A stretch of DNA of 64,000 bases, from contig CAJXQR010000001.1 in the NCBI GenBank assembly GCA_913058345.1, positions 434,001 to 498,000 on the forward strand. The letters are read 5' to 3'. How positions within the stretch are numbered: the stretch's first letter is position 1; every line of letters begins with the position of its first letter. The notes beneath the pieces were generated by a model. That model was given only the letters and a program-made list of their open reading frames with translations. It had not been told where the DNA came from and did not search any database. The position numbers and the translations under genes were made by a program. Of the stretch, positions 1 to 9,132 are shown one piece after another. Source of the stretch: an uncultured Gammaproteobacteria bacterium. GTDB taxonomy: Bacteria > Pseudomonadota > Gammaproteobacteria > Pseudomonadales > Porticoccaceae.

Positions 1-15
1 GCAAAAGAAGGAATT

Positions 16-2355
16 TTGAATCTACTCATCGCATATGATGATCGTGGTGACGCCAGTCGAATAGTCAGCCTATTCGATGGCGCATCTTATCAAGTGGATG
101 CGGAAATCGTAGATTCTGCTGAAGAGCTCACATCCTTATTACAAAGTCGGCACTGGGATTTAGCCATTGGACATTTACAGGCGACTACCCTGCCCGCCAA
201 AAAGTTAATGGCCAGTATTCGCAGCCAAGGCCTGGATGTACCCGCAATACTCATCAGTAATAACAATGACACCGTCAGTGTTGTTGAGGGCATTCGCATG
301 GGGGCTACTTACATAGTCCCTGAAGACGAAGATCAATACTTTCTGCTCGCCACAGCCAATACGCTGCAACAGCTAGAGCAACGCCGCGTGCAGCTCGACT
401 GGAAGGAACGCTATCGCTCTGCTGAAATGCGCTGTGAAGAATTAATGGGTTCTTCAAAAAACGCCATTGCCCTTGTTCAAGATGGTACCTACATCTATGC
501 CAACGAGCCTTTTAGCCAACTGATGGGCTACCATGACCCCGACGACATTATTATGGCACCGGTCATCGACACTATCGATTCCAGCTTCCAGGCAAGAGTA
601 AAGCCTTTTCTGAAGCCGCTGGATCCCGACAAGGAGATGGGGAAATCCACACTTTCTCTCAGCTTTGTCGCAGCAAGCGGGCAAAAAACTGAGGTCGAAA
701 CCAGCATTTGCCAGATCGAATATCAGGGTGATGCCGCTTTACAATTCCTTGTTAAGAATAGCACCCCCAGAAATGTTCTCGCCAATATTAGTGAGGCTAT
801 AGCAAGTGATCACGCTGATATTGAAGTCGACTCTTCTGCTATTGAGCTAGAATTATCCGAAATAGAACTAGAGCTACCCGAAATAGTTGTCGACAAAATA
901 AACCTTGAATTGCATGAAATTGATGAAGCTGATACTTCTCAAGTAAACCCCAAGTTGCCTGGATTAGAGTCAGCCGCAACGAAGATAAACGCGTTTGAAA
1001 AAGAGAGAAATACCGTACCCATTCAGACTGAAACAAGTCCGTCGTCAGATAACATTTCAGTGCAAAAAAACAAGCCCCTCACAATAGACCCGCAGGTTAC
1101 CCTTAACAACATTCAACGGGCCATCAGTTCAGCTCAGAGCAGTAGAGGAAAAGACAGTATCATTCTCTGTATTCAGTCTGAACAAGATGCGCAAATTCGA
1201 AGAGATACTAACGAGGAGAATGCCCATCAGGTTTTAGAGGCACTGACCAATTTTGTTGTAGAGCAAACAAGCAACCCTATTGTCTATAGCCAGGATATAC
1301 AGGGTGTCATCAACTTCGTTATTAATGACTTGACGCTACAGGAAGGGAAGCAATTCGCTGTAAGCTTATGCCAACAAGTCTCCGAACATACATTCCAGGT
1401 GGGGGCGCAGAATATGCTCCTGTCAATCAGCGCAAGTATCGGGCTCATTACCAAAAATACGGCCTCTGCGCAGATCTGCATTGAACATTGCCTAAAAACG
1501 CTGGCTGATGCTAATACGGGTTTGTCAGATATCGCGGGCGGAGAAAAAGTTTATGTAATGGATGCGTTGACGCAAACCGACTTCAGTGTTGAATCGGAAG
1601 AAAAAATCACTTTGTTTGGTCAGCAATTGCTCGAAAAGCGGCTAATCGGGATAGCCTTTCAGCCTATTGTTGGTCTTAATGATGAAACGACAGAATTCTA
1701 CGAAGTACTCATGCGACCAAAAATTGAAGAGTACCCCGAGAACATACCCGCCGACTTCATTAGCAAAGTGTTTGATAGCCCCATTGCAGCTGAAATTGAT
1801 CGCTGGGTTATTCTCGAAACTATCAAAAAACTCAGTGCAAAACACAAGACCGCTCCCAATACTTGCCTTTTCATTAATCTTTGTGCGGCAACAATCAATG
1901 ATGAAAAGTTTTGCCCTTGGCTAAAGTTGGCCTTAAGAACAGCCAAAATCCCTCCGCCTAATATCACCTTTCAATTATGTGAAAATGATGCGGGTCGCTA
2001 CATTGCGCAGGCTAAAGCACTCACAGGAGGCCTGAAGACCATTGGCTGTAAAGTTGCCATGACCCATTTTGGGCTTTCCAGCAATCCACTACTGGTCCTA
2101 GATAAATTAGCTGTCGACTTTGTAAAACTCGACAAGCAACTTATCGAGGGAATCAAAGCTGGAGGGGAGGAGCAGGAACAAACACAACAACTCATCAGCT
2201 TATTAAAAGAAAAGACCCAGCACTGCATCGCGCCCTTTGTTGAAAGTCCCACGCTAATCCCCACACTATGGCAATGTGGTGTGGAATATATACAAGGTCA
2301 CTATATTCAAGCGCCTGTCGCTGAAATGAATTATGACTTCAATGAAGAAGATTAA
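16..2355 (+). CDS. fimX: FimX-like protein with degenerate GGDEF and EAL domains
   Basis: Probable cyclic-di-GMP-binding regulator of type IV pili and twitching, acting at the cell pole. Domain order: a REC-like N-terminus (about 1-115), a PAS domain (about 140-250), an acidic linker with Glu/Leu-rich repeats (about 268-305), a GGDEF-like domain lacking the GG(D/E)EF signature (about 365-525) and an EAL-like domain (about 545-770). The EAL signature reads EVL (563-565) and the metal-binding Asp pair is replaced by Thr-His (683-684), so phosphodiesterase activity is unlikely. Pseudomonas FimX also has a non-catalytic EVL domain that binds c-di-GMP. The start is uncertain. A TTG at 16 follows an AAGGA sequence at short spacing, but the frame is open to the window edge, so the true start may lie upstream. 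Confidence 0.82.
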   Translation: MNLLIAYDDRGDASRIVSLFDGASYQVDAEIVDSAEELTSLLQSRHWDLAIGHLQATTLPAKKLMASIRSQGLDVPAILISNNNDTVSVVEGIRMGATYIVPEDEDQYFLLATANTLQQLEQRRVQLDWKERYRSAEMRCEELMGSSKNAIALVQDGTYIYANEPFSQLMGYHDPDDIIMAPVIDTIDSSFQARVKPFLKPLDPDKEMGKSTLSLSFVAASGQKTEVETSICQIEYQGDAALQFLVKNSTPRNVLANISEAIASDHADIEVDSSAIELELSEIELELPEIVVDKINLELHEIDEADTSQVNPKLPGLESAATKINAFEKERNTVPIQTETSPSSDNISVQKNKPLTIDPQVTLNNIQRAISSAQSSRGKDSIILCIQSEQDAQIRRDTNEENAHQVLEALTNFVVEQTSNPIVYSQDIQGVINFVINDLTLQEGKQFAVSLCQQVSEHTFQVGAQNMLLSISASIGLITKNTASAQICIEHCLKTLADANTGLSDIAGGEKVYVMDALTQTDFSVESEEKITLFGQQLLEKRLIGIAFQPIVGLNDETTEFYEVLMRPKIEEYPENIPADFISKVFDSPIAAEIDRWVILETIKKLSAKHKTAPNTCLFINLCAATINDEKFCPWLKLALRTAKIPPPNITFQLCENDAGRYIAQAKALTGGLKTIGCKVAMTHFGLSSNPLLVLDKLAVDFVKLDKQLIEGIKAGGEEQEQTQQLISLLKEKTQHCIAPFVESPTLIPTLWQCGVEYIQGHYIQAPVAEMNYDFNEED

Positions 2356-2561
2356 TAACGCCTACAAACCGCCAGGAAGAAAAAGCGCTCACTAAAAAAG
2401 GCTGACAACAATTGGCAAGCCGATTAGAGTTTTGGTCTTTTAAACAACCTCTGTAGCGCTTCTTATCAGACAACCTCGTCACCCAATTAGCTTACCAAGC
2501 GTAATATACCCTTCCTACTGGCGTCTACCTAATAGCTACCCAGCTCACATCGGATTGGCTA

Positions 2562-2942
2562 TTAAGGATTAAAAAATTTTAATGCCTGCTCTTCAGGATC
2601 TCGACTCAATCCAGCGGCATTGAGCATGCTTAAATATTTCTCCCAGTATTCCACCTGCTGATCGCAAAGCTCTTTTAAATAACTCCAACTGTAAATCCCT
2701 GTGTTGTGCCCATCATCAAAGTGGAGTAATAAAGCATAGTGCCCAGCGGCTTCCAAAGATGCAATTTTAACGTTCTTTTTACCGTGTTGAAGTACCTCTT
2801 CACCTGGGCCATGACCCCGCACTTCCGCACTTGGCGAATGTACACGTAGAAATTCTCCACTTAGTACAAAGTGGGCTCCATCACTATAAGCCAGCTCAAG
2901 GCTGCCGGCATTTTTGTGGAGTTTTACAGTTGTCGGTGTCAT
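2562..2942 (-). CDS. DUF971 (GBBH-like N-terminal domain) protein
   Basis: Small soluble protein of about 126 residues, built entirely of the domain found at the N-terminus of gamma-butyrobetaine hydroxylase (DUF971/GBBH-like_N). Stand-alone members are widespread in proteobacteria, and their function is not established. Family-like features include the HFDDGHNTGIYSW segment in the second half and a Tyr/Trp-rich stretch near the end. I chose the ATG at 2942 over an in-frame TTG nine bases upstream. No catalytic residues can be assigned. It stands alone between fimX (convergent) and the TlpA-like gene. Confidence 0.8.
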   Translation of the reverse strand: MTPTTVKLHKNAGSLELAYSDGAHFVLSGEFLRVHSPSAEVRGHGPGEEVLQHGKKNVKIASLEAAGHYALLLHFDDGHNTGIYSWSYLKELCDQQVEYWEKYLSMLNAAGLSRDPEEQALKFFNP

Positions 2943-3052
2943 TGCAATCAATGCCTTTAAATAAAAGTTTGTCTATTACTGCGATAAACCAGTGAAACCT
3001 AATGCGGGTGAATACTATGAAAATTTTAGCTCTTTAATCCGTTCGGTAGCAG

Positions 3053-3565
3053 TTATTCTCTTGATTCAGAGGTGATCGATAGCAATACCGACTCTAAACT
3101 CTGTTGTGTTTGTGGACCCACTAAAACTTCTTGCACTTCGCCTTTACGATTCAAAACTATTGTTTCTGGAAGGCCTCCGCTAGCAGGCACAGAAAGAGTA
3201 TCGCGAGGGTCTTCTAACAGCGTATCGAATTTGATATCTAAAGCAGCTACCTGCTCTGCCAATTGTTCACCTTCAACACCATCGAAGTTAACTGACAAAA
3301 CGCGAACACTGCTAAGATGATCCTCTGCAAACTGATTTAACTCTGGTATTTCTGCACGGCAGGGGTGACACCACTCCGCCCAGTAATTAATCAGCACCAC
3401 CTTTCCTTCCAGTTCTTTCAAGCTTAGAGAACCACCATTTAGCAAATTGTAACGCGGCGCTAAAAGCTCCCCACAAGCTGCCACGAGGCTAAAGCCGAAC
3501 AGTAAAACCAGCAGTTTCGACTTATTATAAATTGTCTGGGTTGGAAGGTATCGCGGTTTGAGCAT
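3053..3565 (-). CDS. TlpA/ResA-like thioredoxin-fold lipoprotein
   Basis: Membrane-anchored periplasmic thiol-disulfide oxidoreductase of about 170 residues. The start chosen (ATG at 3565, AGGA upstream) gives a hydrophobic segment ending in a lipobox, VAAC, with Cys31 as the acylated residue. The thioredoxin active site is WCHPC at 65-69, and the downstream Pro of the fold is present near SGGLPET. Proteins of this class usually reduce or isomerise disulfides, for example in cytochrome c maturation, but no cytochrome genes adjoin it, so the substrate is unknown. The 5' end overlaps the 3' end of the YihY-family gene by 41 bases in another frame, so the two are probably cotranscribed and translationally coupled. 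Confidence 0.85.
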   Translation of the reverse strand: MLKPRYLPTQTIYNKSKLLVLLFGFSLVAACGELLAPRYNLLNGGSLSLKELEGKVVLINYWAEWCHPCRAEIPELNQFAEDHLSSVRVLSVNFDGVEGEQLAEQVAALDIKFDTLLEDPRDTLSVPASGGLPETIVLNRKGEVQEVLVGPQTQQSLESVLLSITSESRE

Positions 3566-4805
3566 CGAATAAATCCTGCAATGAAAGAGAAAATTGCTCC
3601 CTGGCTTGCGCACCGACAGTATCAATAGACACCCGTAAATGAGCAGACCAGGGGTATTGCGCTAAAACCTCACTACCTCGTTTCGAAGGTTTATTAAAAA
3701 CGCCAGCGTCTACTAAACTATTTAGATCCCACAAGGTGAGTTCGGATGGATCTCGCGTCAAGACATAATGGTTGTTAGCTGTGGAAACCAGAATTTTGTT
3801 CTCCAGCAACAATAGACGTAAACGAGCCCACTGTTGTCCATCAAGGCCCGCTTTAAGCATATCACTGTCTGCTATAGACTCACCACGCCGCTGAAAGTCT
3901 AAACATTGAGCGCAAATAATTAGCACTGCAATCAAGTCGGGAAAGTAACAGGGCCGATAGGTCTGAGTAAATGTTTCAAGAGAACGAATTAACTCAGCGC
4001 CAGCTAGTACAATCACCCAACATAAATAAACCCAGAGTAAAAACATCGGTACCATGGCAAAAGCACCATAAATGGTATGGTAGTTTGAATTCACGACAAA
4101 TAGTCCAAAAAGCCCCTTGGCTATTTGAAAAAATAATGTTGTTAACAAGCCACCCCACAACGCATAGCGAAAATTGACGCGACAATTCGGCATAGCGACA
4201 AACAAAAGGGTAAAACCCGCCCAGGTCATTAGCCAGGGTAAATACTGAAGCAAAGCTGCACTCAACTGGAACGTATCGAACTCGTCGACCAACAATTGAA
4301 ATGACAGCAGGTAAGTATGCATGAGCAAGCCAATGCCAATCAACAGGGGGCCAAAACTCAACACACCCCAATAGAGAAGAAAACTGCTCAACCCACGCCG
4401 TCCACCGGCCGTCTGCCAGATGCGATTGAACGTTTTTTCAATATTCGACAGCATCAGATAGGACGTCACAATCAGTATAAAGCCCCCCAAGGCACTTAAC
4501 TGACGCGCTTGAACGGAAAATTCTCGCAAATACGCTTGCACCTCGACACCACTCGCCGGCACCAGGTTTTCAAATATCAATTGCTCTACCCGATTACCAA
4601 AGCCTTGGAAAGCGGGAATAATAGCGAACATGCTATACATCATCGTCATCAGAGGGACAACGGCGAAAAGTGTCATATAGGTTAGCGCTGCAGCACTTTC
4701 CTGACAGCCATCACGTTTATACCTATCTTTTAAATAAACAAGAAAGGCGATGAAAACTTTCATCTTGGCACGTGAAAAAAGCGGACTTGTCTTTGCATTC
4801 ATCAC
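3525..4805 (-). CDS. YihY/BrkB family (UPF0761) membrane protein
   Basis: Integral inner-membrane protein of 426 residues with about six hydrophobic segments in the first 290 residues. A cytoplasmic C-terminal part (about 300-426) looks like a small winged-helix domain. The N-terminal CQESAAALTYMTLFAVVPL segment is typical of the YihY family. Members were once called ribonuclease BN by mistake, and BrkB was linked to serum resistance; transport or membrane-integrity roles are suspected but unproven. It is the first gene of a two-gene unit with the overlapping TlpA-like lipoprotein. Length is normal for proteobacterial members with the C-terminal extension. Confidence 0.85.
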   Translation of the reverse strand: MMNAKTSPLFSRAKMKVFIAFLVYLKDRYKRDGCQESAAALTYMTLFAVVPLMTMMYSMFAIIPAFQGFGNRVEQLIFENLVPASGVEVQAYLREFSVQARQLSALGGFILIVTSYLMLSNIEKTFNRIWQTAGGRRGLSSFLLYWGVLSFGPLLIGIGLLMHTYLLSFQLLVDEFDTFQLSAALLQYLPWLMTWAGFTLLFVAMPNCRVNFRYALWGGLLTTLFFQIAKGLFGLFVVNSNYHTIYGAFAMVPMFLLWVYLCWVIVLAGAELIRSLETFTQTYRPCYFPDLIAVLIICAQCLDFQRRGESIADSDMLKAGLDGQQWARLRLLLLENKILVSTANNHYVLTRDPSELTLWDLNSLVDAGVFNKPSKRGSEVLAQYPWSAHLRVSIDTVGAQAREQFSLSLQDLFDAQTAIPSNPDNL

Positions 4806-4929
4806 TGCGATGCCATCGTTAACTCGTGAGGCCAGTCATTATTTGATCCGTTCTTGGCGGTAAACGGTAGATTTGGGAGTAGAGCCGTGTACCGTAGCGC
4901 TATGCAAAGCACTCCAGCCCAGGGGTTCA

Positions 4930-4961
4930 CCGATAATGCACCAAAGCGGGAGCATTATCGG
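4930..4961 (-). terminator. Stem-loop after the SDR gene
   Basis: A perfect 10-bp inverted repeat (CCGATAATGC / GCATTATCGG) with a 12-base loop lies 16 bases downstream of the SDR stop codon. It lacks a clear U-tract, so intrinsic termination is possible but not certain. It could also protect the 3' end of the mRNA. Confidence 0.4.
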
Positions 4962-4976
4962 ATTAAACAACTTAAC

Positions 4977-5729
4977 TTAGGTTGCCGTATAGCCGCCATC
5001 AATGACTAATTCTGAGCCCGTCATATAAGACGACTCATCGCTTGCCAGAAAGAGCACGCCCCATGAGACTTCCTTGGGCTCTGCTGGGCGACGAATTATT
5101 GCGCCTCCTAGCATTGCATCTGTCGCTGCGGGGTCCGCTACGATTTCCGCTGTCATCGAAGTAGCAATCACCCCGGGGTGAACCGAATTGACCCGGATAT
5201 TGTAGGACGCATATTCAACCGCAGCCGATTTAGTAAAGGTACGTACCGCCCCTTTTGACGCTTGGTAGGCCGAAGCACTAGGCGCACCGGCAATACCGTA
5301 AATCGATGAAATGTTAATAATTGATCCACCACCGGCCTTTTCCATCGCGGGTAGCACATGTTTTACACCAAAAAAGGACCCTTTGGTATTGATGTTATTA
5401 ACAAAATCCCAATCTTCAGCTGTGGTTTCCTGAATGCTCTTGAGAACAAGAACACCTGCATTGTTCACCAGCACATCGATTTTTCCAAAAGCCTCAACAG
5501 CAGCGTCAACAACCATCAACCAATCATCTTCTGAGGCGACATCGTGTTTAACAAAAATGGCTTCGCCACCCATGCCCTTAACCTCATCAACTGTCGCCTT
5601 CCCTGCCTCTTCATTGAGATCAGTCAATACAATGCGGGCACCCTCTTCGGCCAACAATAAAACATGCTCACGACCCATACCAGCCGCCCCACCTGTCACC
5701 AGGCACACTTTGTCTTGAACCCGTCCCAT
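4977..5729 (-). CDS. Classical SDR-family oxidoreductase
   Basis: NAD(P)-dependent short-chain dehydrogenase of 250 residues, cytosolic. Motifs: dinucleotide-binding TGGAAGMG (12-19), NNAG (89-92), catalytic Ser near 142 and YQASK (155-159), all intact. Asp37 at the end of the second beta strand suggests a preference for NAD(H). The sequence type resembles 3-alpha/20-beta-hydroxysteroid and cyclohexanol dehydrogenases. Together with the Baeyer-Villiger enzyme and acyl-CoA genes elsewhere in the window, that suggests alicyclic or steroid alcohols, but the substrate is inference. Single-gene unit with a GAGGAGTAGTTT-type ribosome-binding region before the ATG. Confidence 0.88.
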   Translation of the reverse strand: MGRVQDKVCLVTGGAAGMGREHVLLLAEEGARIVLTDLNEEAGKATVDEVKGMGGEAIFVKHDVASEDDWLMVVDAAVEAFGKIDVLVNNAGVLVLKSIQETTAEDWDFVNNINTKGSFFGVKHVLPAMEKAGGGSIINISSIYGIAGAPSASAYQASKGAVRTFTKSAAVEYASYNIRVNSVHPGVIATSMTAEIVADPAATDAMLGGAIIRRPAEPKEVSWGVLFLASDESSYMTGSELVIDGGYTAT

Positions 5730-6235
5730 AAACTACTCCTCAATACTGATTGTAAACTCATTCAATCGGCCCCAATGGCCGCAAAGCAATCTAACACGGA
5801 GTGGCAAAATTGTCATCGTAGACATCATAGCAACCGCCAGCGATCTAACTAAGGTAGAAGCGCGCTGGCCTATCGGCAGCCCCTGCAGCCTTATATGAAG
5901 CTATGGGTAACAGTAGGAAGTCAAAGAATGGTCGGATAGAACCTATCGACATGGATAATGTCACTTAACCAGCGAAAGAGCTGCCAGATGCCCATTGCGG
6001 GTATCATAATGCTAAATACCGAAGATGATCTTTAGCATGACTTTTCCGCCGGACGCAGTAAACCTCGGCTGGATGACTACGATTTCTCAAGCTTATTCAC
6101 ATATCCGCTTTGCCTAACAAGCACTGACGCGACGTCAATGGTTAGCTTGAGCTGCCTGATGCAATTTAAGCTTACCATGATTAAAGCGGAGACTATAAAA
6201 CACCCGAGATATCTATCAGATATATCAACAGTTTT
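5730..6235. other. 506-bp intergenic stretch with no gene found
   Basis: No reading frame with a credible start, ribosome-binding site and protein-like composition was found on either strand, and no tRNA-like cloverleaf. It must hold the promoter of the SDR gene (minus strand, right of 5729). An AT-rich run near the right end contains imperfect GATATC repeats just past the stop codon of the next gene. Confidence 0.5.
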
Positions 6236-6790
6236 TCAAGGAGCCCAATGCACAAACTTCTGGAATTGATTCTGCCAACCAATAACCCAGTGGGGTGAAG
6301 AGCTACCGACACCAGCAGGCTTTAGACCCCGGTGATGATCTATTACGCCTTGCAGCAAAGGTACTTGTCGCTCATTAACATCGACAAAAAAAACGTGCCA
6401 ACCCTCGGCAAGCACTTCTTCAAACTGTTTGAACTGGGCATTGGGTATCTGGAAACCAAAAAAACCACCCTCCCATGTACAAAAGCCTAATAGAACAATA
6501 GATAAAAATACAAAGGGCAGCCAACCGATGCTCTCAGTTGCCGAGGAATAATGAGCAAAAACAAGCACTGATATCGCTACGACAACACCAATAACGGCAC
6601 CCCGTAAACTTGATCGAACAACATCCGTCTTCATAAACGCATGCACTTCATGCAAGTTGCGTCGCGCCAGAGCCTCATCATCCTTGCTGAGAACGTGAAT
6701 TTGAGCAGTAGTTAGGCCTACATTTTCTAGCTCCTCCTCAACCCTCGCCATTTCGTCGAGGTCACCACTGATAAAAAAATACCGGTCCAT
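6236..6790 (-). CDS. Small two-TM membrane protein, unknown function
   Basis: Predicted inner-membrane protein of about 184 residues. The ATG at 6790 is preferred because AGGGGA lies just upstream; an in-frame ATG six codons earlier has no such site. The N-terminal part (about 1-60) looks like a small alpha/beta domain with segments YFFISGDLDEMARVEEEL and IHVLSKDDEAL. Two hydrophobic helices follow (about 68-85 and 92-112), then a soluble segment (about 120-184). The overall plan resembles general-stress/DUF1269-type proteins that pair a ferredoxin-like domain with two membrane helices. I do not recognise the family with certainty. Two adjacent perfect palindromes lie about 150-180 bases upstream and may regulate it. 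Confidence 0.7.
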   Translation of the reverse strand: MDRYFFISGDLDEMARVEEELENVGLTTAQIHVLSKDDEALARRNLHEVHAFMKTDVVRSSLRGAVIGVVVAISVLVFAHYSSATESIGWLPFVFLSIVLLGFCTWEGGFFGFQIPNAQFKQFEEVLAEGWHVFFVDVNERQVPLLQGVIDHHRGLKPAGVGSSSPHWVIGWQNQFQKFVHWAP

Positions 6791-6938
6791 TAGCCATCCC
6801 CTTTTCATTCTTGAAGAAAATAATTGATAAATTCAAGCGATGTCTCAATCAGTGTAGTCAAGCAATAAGGAAATTGCCGCAGATGGAATAGCAAAGCATT
6901 AGACAAAAAAATTATGACTCTGCGTATATTTATGGCGC

Positions 6939-6969
6939 GTCACATAGTGACAATATCATGTCATGATAT
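6939..6969. promoter_or_regulatory. Two adjacent perfect palindromes, candidate operators
   Basis: GTCAC-ATA-GTGAC (6939-6951) is followed one base later by ATATCATG-T-CATGATAT (6953-6969). Both are perfect dyads in the 256-bp gap between the DUF3501 gene and the membrane-protein gene. They lie where a regulator of the latter (minus strand, start 6790) could bind, or they may form a 3' structure for the DUF3501 transcript. The binding protein is unknown. Confidence 0.4.
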
Positions 6970-7064
6970 GTTCTGATCTTGCCTTTGGGTAAAAAAATAA
7001 CCAGTGGAAAGCGGAGCTCCAATCTCTTGTTCAAAAAGGCTTGGGAGGCCGGGGTCCAGGTGAT

Positions 7065-7655
7065 TCAGACATCGTCGAGGTCAGCAGCTAAAGATTGACT
7101 AACTTGAGCTGTTACTGTGACGGGAGACAAAGGATAATTAGCGTGATCAATTCCCATCTGTAATAAAGACCCTGCCTTTAACTCAGCAATCATAGCCACA
7201 CTCAGCTCAAAACGCATAAAATGGACAGCAGACGTTTTAATGTCATTCTCTCTGTCCATATCTTCGTCGGCAATCGCATATACTTTCTCGCAATTCCCCA
7301 CCTGTACCCAAACCTTATCTTCTATACCCAGCAACCGCGTGAGCGCTGCTGCACGCTCACCGGGATCCGAGTATTCGAGCATGAATGTAGCCTTCCAGTT
7401 GCTACCATCCCCAATCAACGGATTATAGGCATCCAGTTCTTCTTGGATCGCTGCTGCCTCAAAGGTTTTTTCTATCCGCAGCATCTCCTGGATTTGATAG
7501 CGAATGGTTATTGGGTCCTCAAAATACAGCCGAGCGTGTTCACCCAAGGCCACTTGACGATTCTTCTTGTGGGCCATCACCTCATTACGAAACTGTACGC
7601 GGCGCTCTGAATATTCTTCCAGCGACCATAAATCCTTCCTGCTTAACTTTTCCAC
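7065..7655 (-). CDS. DUF3501 family protein
   Basis: Soluble protein of 196 residues of the DUF3501 family, whose biochemical role is unknown. The family-typical N-terminus (MEKLSRKDLWSLEEYS) and the conserved middle block with a basic RYQIQEMLRIEK segment near residue 53 are present. In many proteobacteria DUF3501 lies directly downstream of a GlpC/heterodisulfide-reductase-like Fe-S protein and rubrerythrin, and the same order is seen here, nine bases after the Fe-S gene. That association suggests a shared peroxide or redox role, which is inference. Few cysteines are present (one in GNCEKVY), so it is unlikely to carry an Fe-S cluster itself. It appears to be the last gene of the operon. 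Confidence 0.85.
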   Translation of the reverse strand: MEKLSRKDLWSLEEYSERRVQFRNEVMAHKKNRQVALGEHARLYFEDPITIRYQIQEMLRIEKTFEAAAIQEELDAYNPLIGDGSNWKATFMLEYSDPGERAAALTRLLGIEDKVWVQVGNCEKVYAIADEDMDRENDIKTSAVHFMRFELSVAMIAELKAGSLLQMGIDHANYPLSPVTVTAQVSQSLAADLDDV

Positions 7656-7664
7656 TCTCTACTC

Positions 7665-8987
7665 CTAAATACCGTAAGCCATGCGCAATAAGGTCATGGG
7701 GTGTTCGGGCTTTTCCCCAGTTTCGGCCAAATCCGCAATATGCGTTGCCGCCATTGGGCAATCACTAGATAAGTGCTCTGACTTCAATGTGTTGACTTTA
7801 CGTACCACTGGACGGGCAATTTTCACTGCCTTGTCGTAGGTTTCTTCTTTCACCGCGTAGGTGCCGTCGTGTCCAGAACAACGCTGCTGTGGATGCACTG
7901 TGGTATCGGGCACCAGGGCGAGAATATCGCGTGTTTTCATGCCAATATTCTGTACGCGTAAATGGCAGGCCACGTGGTAGCTAATATTATCCAGACTACG
8001 GACAAACTCAGTATTGAACTCGCCCTTTTTGTGCCGCAGATAGAGATATTCAAAAGGGTCATAAAAAGCGTCTTTCACCTTTTGTACGTCGACATCATCG
8101 GGAAACATCAGCGGTAACTCCTGCTTATACATCAGCACGCAGGAAGGCACCGGTGCAATCAGGTCAAAGCCTTCATCAACCAGCTTGGCCAACACCGGAA
8201 TATTGGCTTCTTTAGCGCGAGCAACAGTATCGAGATCCCCGAGCTCAAGTTTCGGCATGCCACAGCATTGTTCTTTGGGCACCAGCTCAATATGAATATT
8301 GTTGTGCTGGAAGACGCGATAAAAATCTTCACCCAGCTCTGGGCTGTTGTAGTTGCCGTAACAGGTAGCGTACAAAGCCACTTTGCCCGTCGTCTCACCA
8401 ACAGCTTTGGGACTAATACTATCGCCAAGGTTTTTCACCGATTTACGTAAGGTTTTACTATGATACCGAGGGACAGGTGCATCTTTGTGCACACCCATCG
8501 CTGCCTGAAATGCCTTTCTAAATAATTGATTATTATTGAGGGCGTTAACCGTAACATCCACCAGCGGGATGCTGGCAAGTTTGCCGACGGCATTTGTGTT
8601 GGTCAGTGTTTTATCACGGAAAGAAGCACCTTTTTCTTTGAATATATTAGCTTTGGCACGCAGCATCAAATGGGGAAAGTCAACATTCCATTCGTGCGGC
8701 GGCACATAGGGGCATTTACTCATGTAACACATATCACATAAAAAGCATTGATCAACCACTTTGGTATAGTCGCCCTTATCAACCCCATCGACTTCGAGGG
8801 TTTCGGATTCGTCAACCAGATCGAACAGAGTTGGAAAAGAATCGCACAGACTCACGCATCGGCGACAACCGTGGCAAATGTCGTAGACCCTCTCAAGCTC
8901 TGCTTCGAGATCTTGCTTATCCCAAAAAGACTCAGACTGCCAATCGAGTGGGTGTCTTGTTGGTGCTTCCAGACTACCTTCCCGCAT
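7665..8987 (-). CDS. GlpC/heterodisulfide-reductase-like Fe-S oxidoreductase
   Basis: Cytosolic or membrane-associated electron-transfer protein of about 440 residues. Numbered from the upstream TTG at 9005, it has two ferredoxin-type 4Fe-4S motifs (Cys44, 47, 50, 54 and Cys87, 90, 93, 98) followed by two CCG-type domains (CCGMPKLELG near 247 and CSGHDG near 378). The latter bind catalytic or structural Fe-S clusters in heterodisulfide reductase HdrB/D and GlpC. No flavin domain is present, so a partner protein probably supplies the reductase. The start at ATG 8987 is preferred because GAGGGG precedes it. It lies between rubrerythrin and DUF3501, and its likely job is passing electrons to or from rubrerythrin (inference). 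Confidence 0.85.
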   Translation of the reverse strand: MREGSLEAPTRHPLDWQSESFWDKQDLEAELERVYDICHGCRRCVSLCDSFPTLFDLVDESETLEVDGVDKGDYTKVVDQCFLCDMCYMSKCPYVPPHEWNVDFPHLMLRAKANIFKEKGASFRDKTLTNTNAVGKLASIPLVDVTVNALNNNQLFRKAFQAAMGVHKDAPVPRYHSKTLRKSVKNLGDSISPKAVGETTGKVALYATCYGNYNSPELGEDFYRVFQHNNIHIELVPKEQCCGMPKLELGDLDTVARAKEANIPVLAKLVDEGFDLIAPVPSCVLMYKQELPLMFPDDVDVQKVKDAFYDPFEYLYLRHKKGEFNTEFVRSLDNISYHVACHLRVQNIGMKTRDILALVPDTTVHPQQRCSGHDGTYAVKEETYDKAVKIARPVVRKVNTLKSEHLSSDCPMAATHIADLAETGEKPEHPMTLLRMAYGI

Positions 8988-9068
8988 TTTCTTCCCCTCT
9001 ATCAAAATCGCACAATGGCCCGAGAGCCTTGTTAGCGAATCTTGCTATCAATCACTTTTATAAAAAAT

Positions 9069-9099
9069 ATAGGGCCTTGGTTTAACACCAAAGCCCTAT
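9069..9099 (-). terminator. Strong stem-loop with U-tract after rubrerythrin
   Basis: A 13-bp stem (ATAGGGCTTTGGT against ACCAAGGCCCTAT on the minus strand, one G-U type pair) with a 5-base loop is followed by ATTTTTTAT on the minus strand. It lies 51 bases past the rubrerythrin stop and 82 bases before the Fe-S gene start. It should terminate most rbr transcripts, with read-through into the two following genes giving unequal expression. Confidence 0.75.
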
Positions 9100-9132
9100 A
9101 TTCAATCACACACCCGCTAGGCGGGCCTAGCC

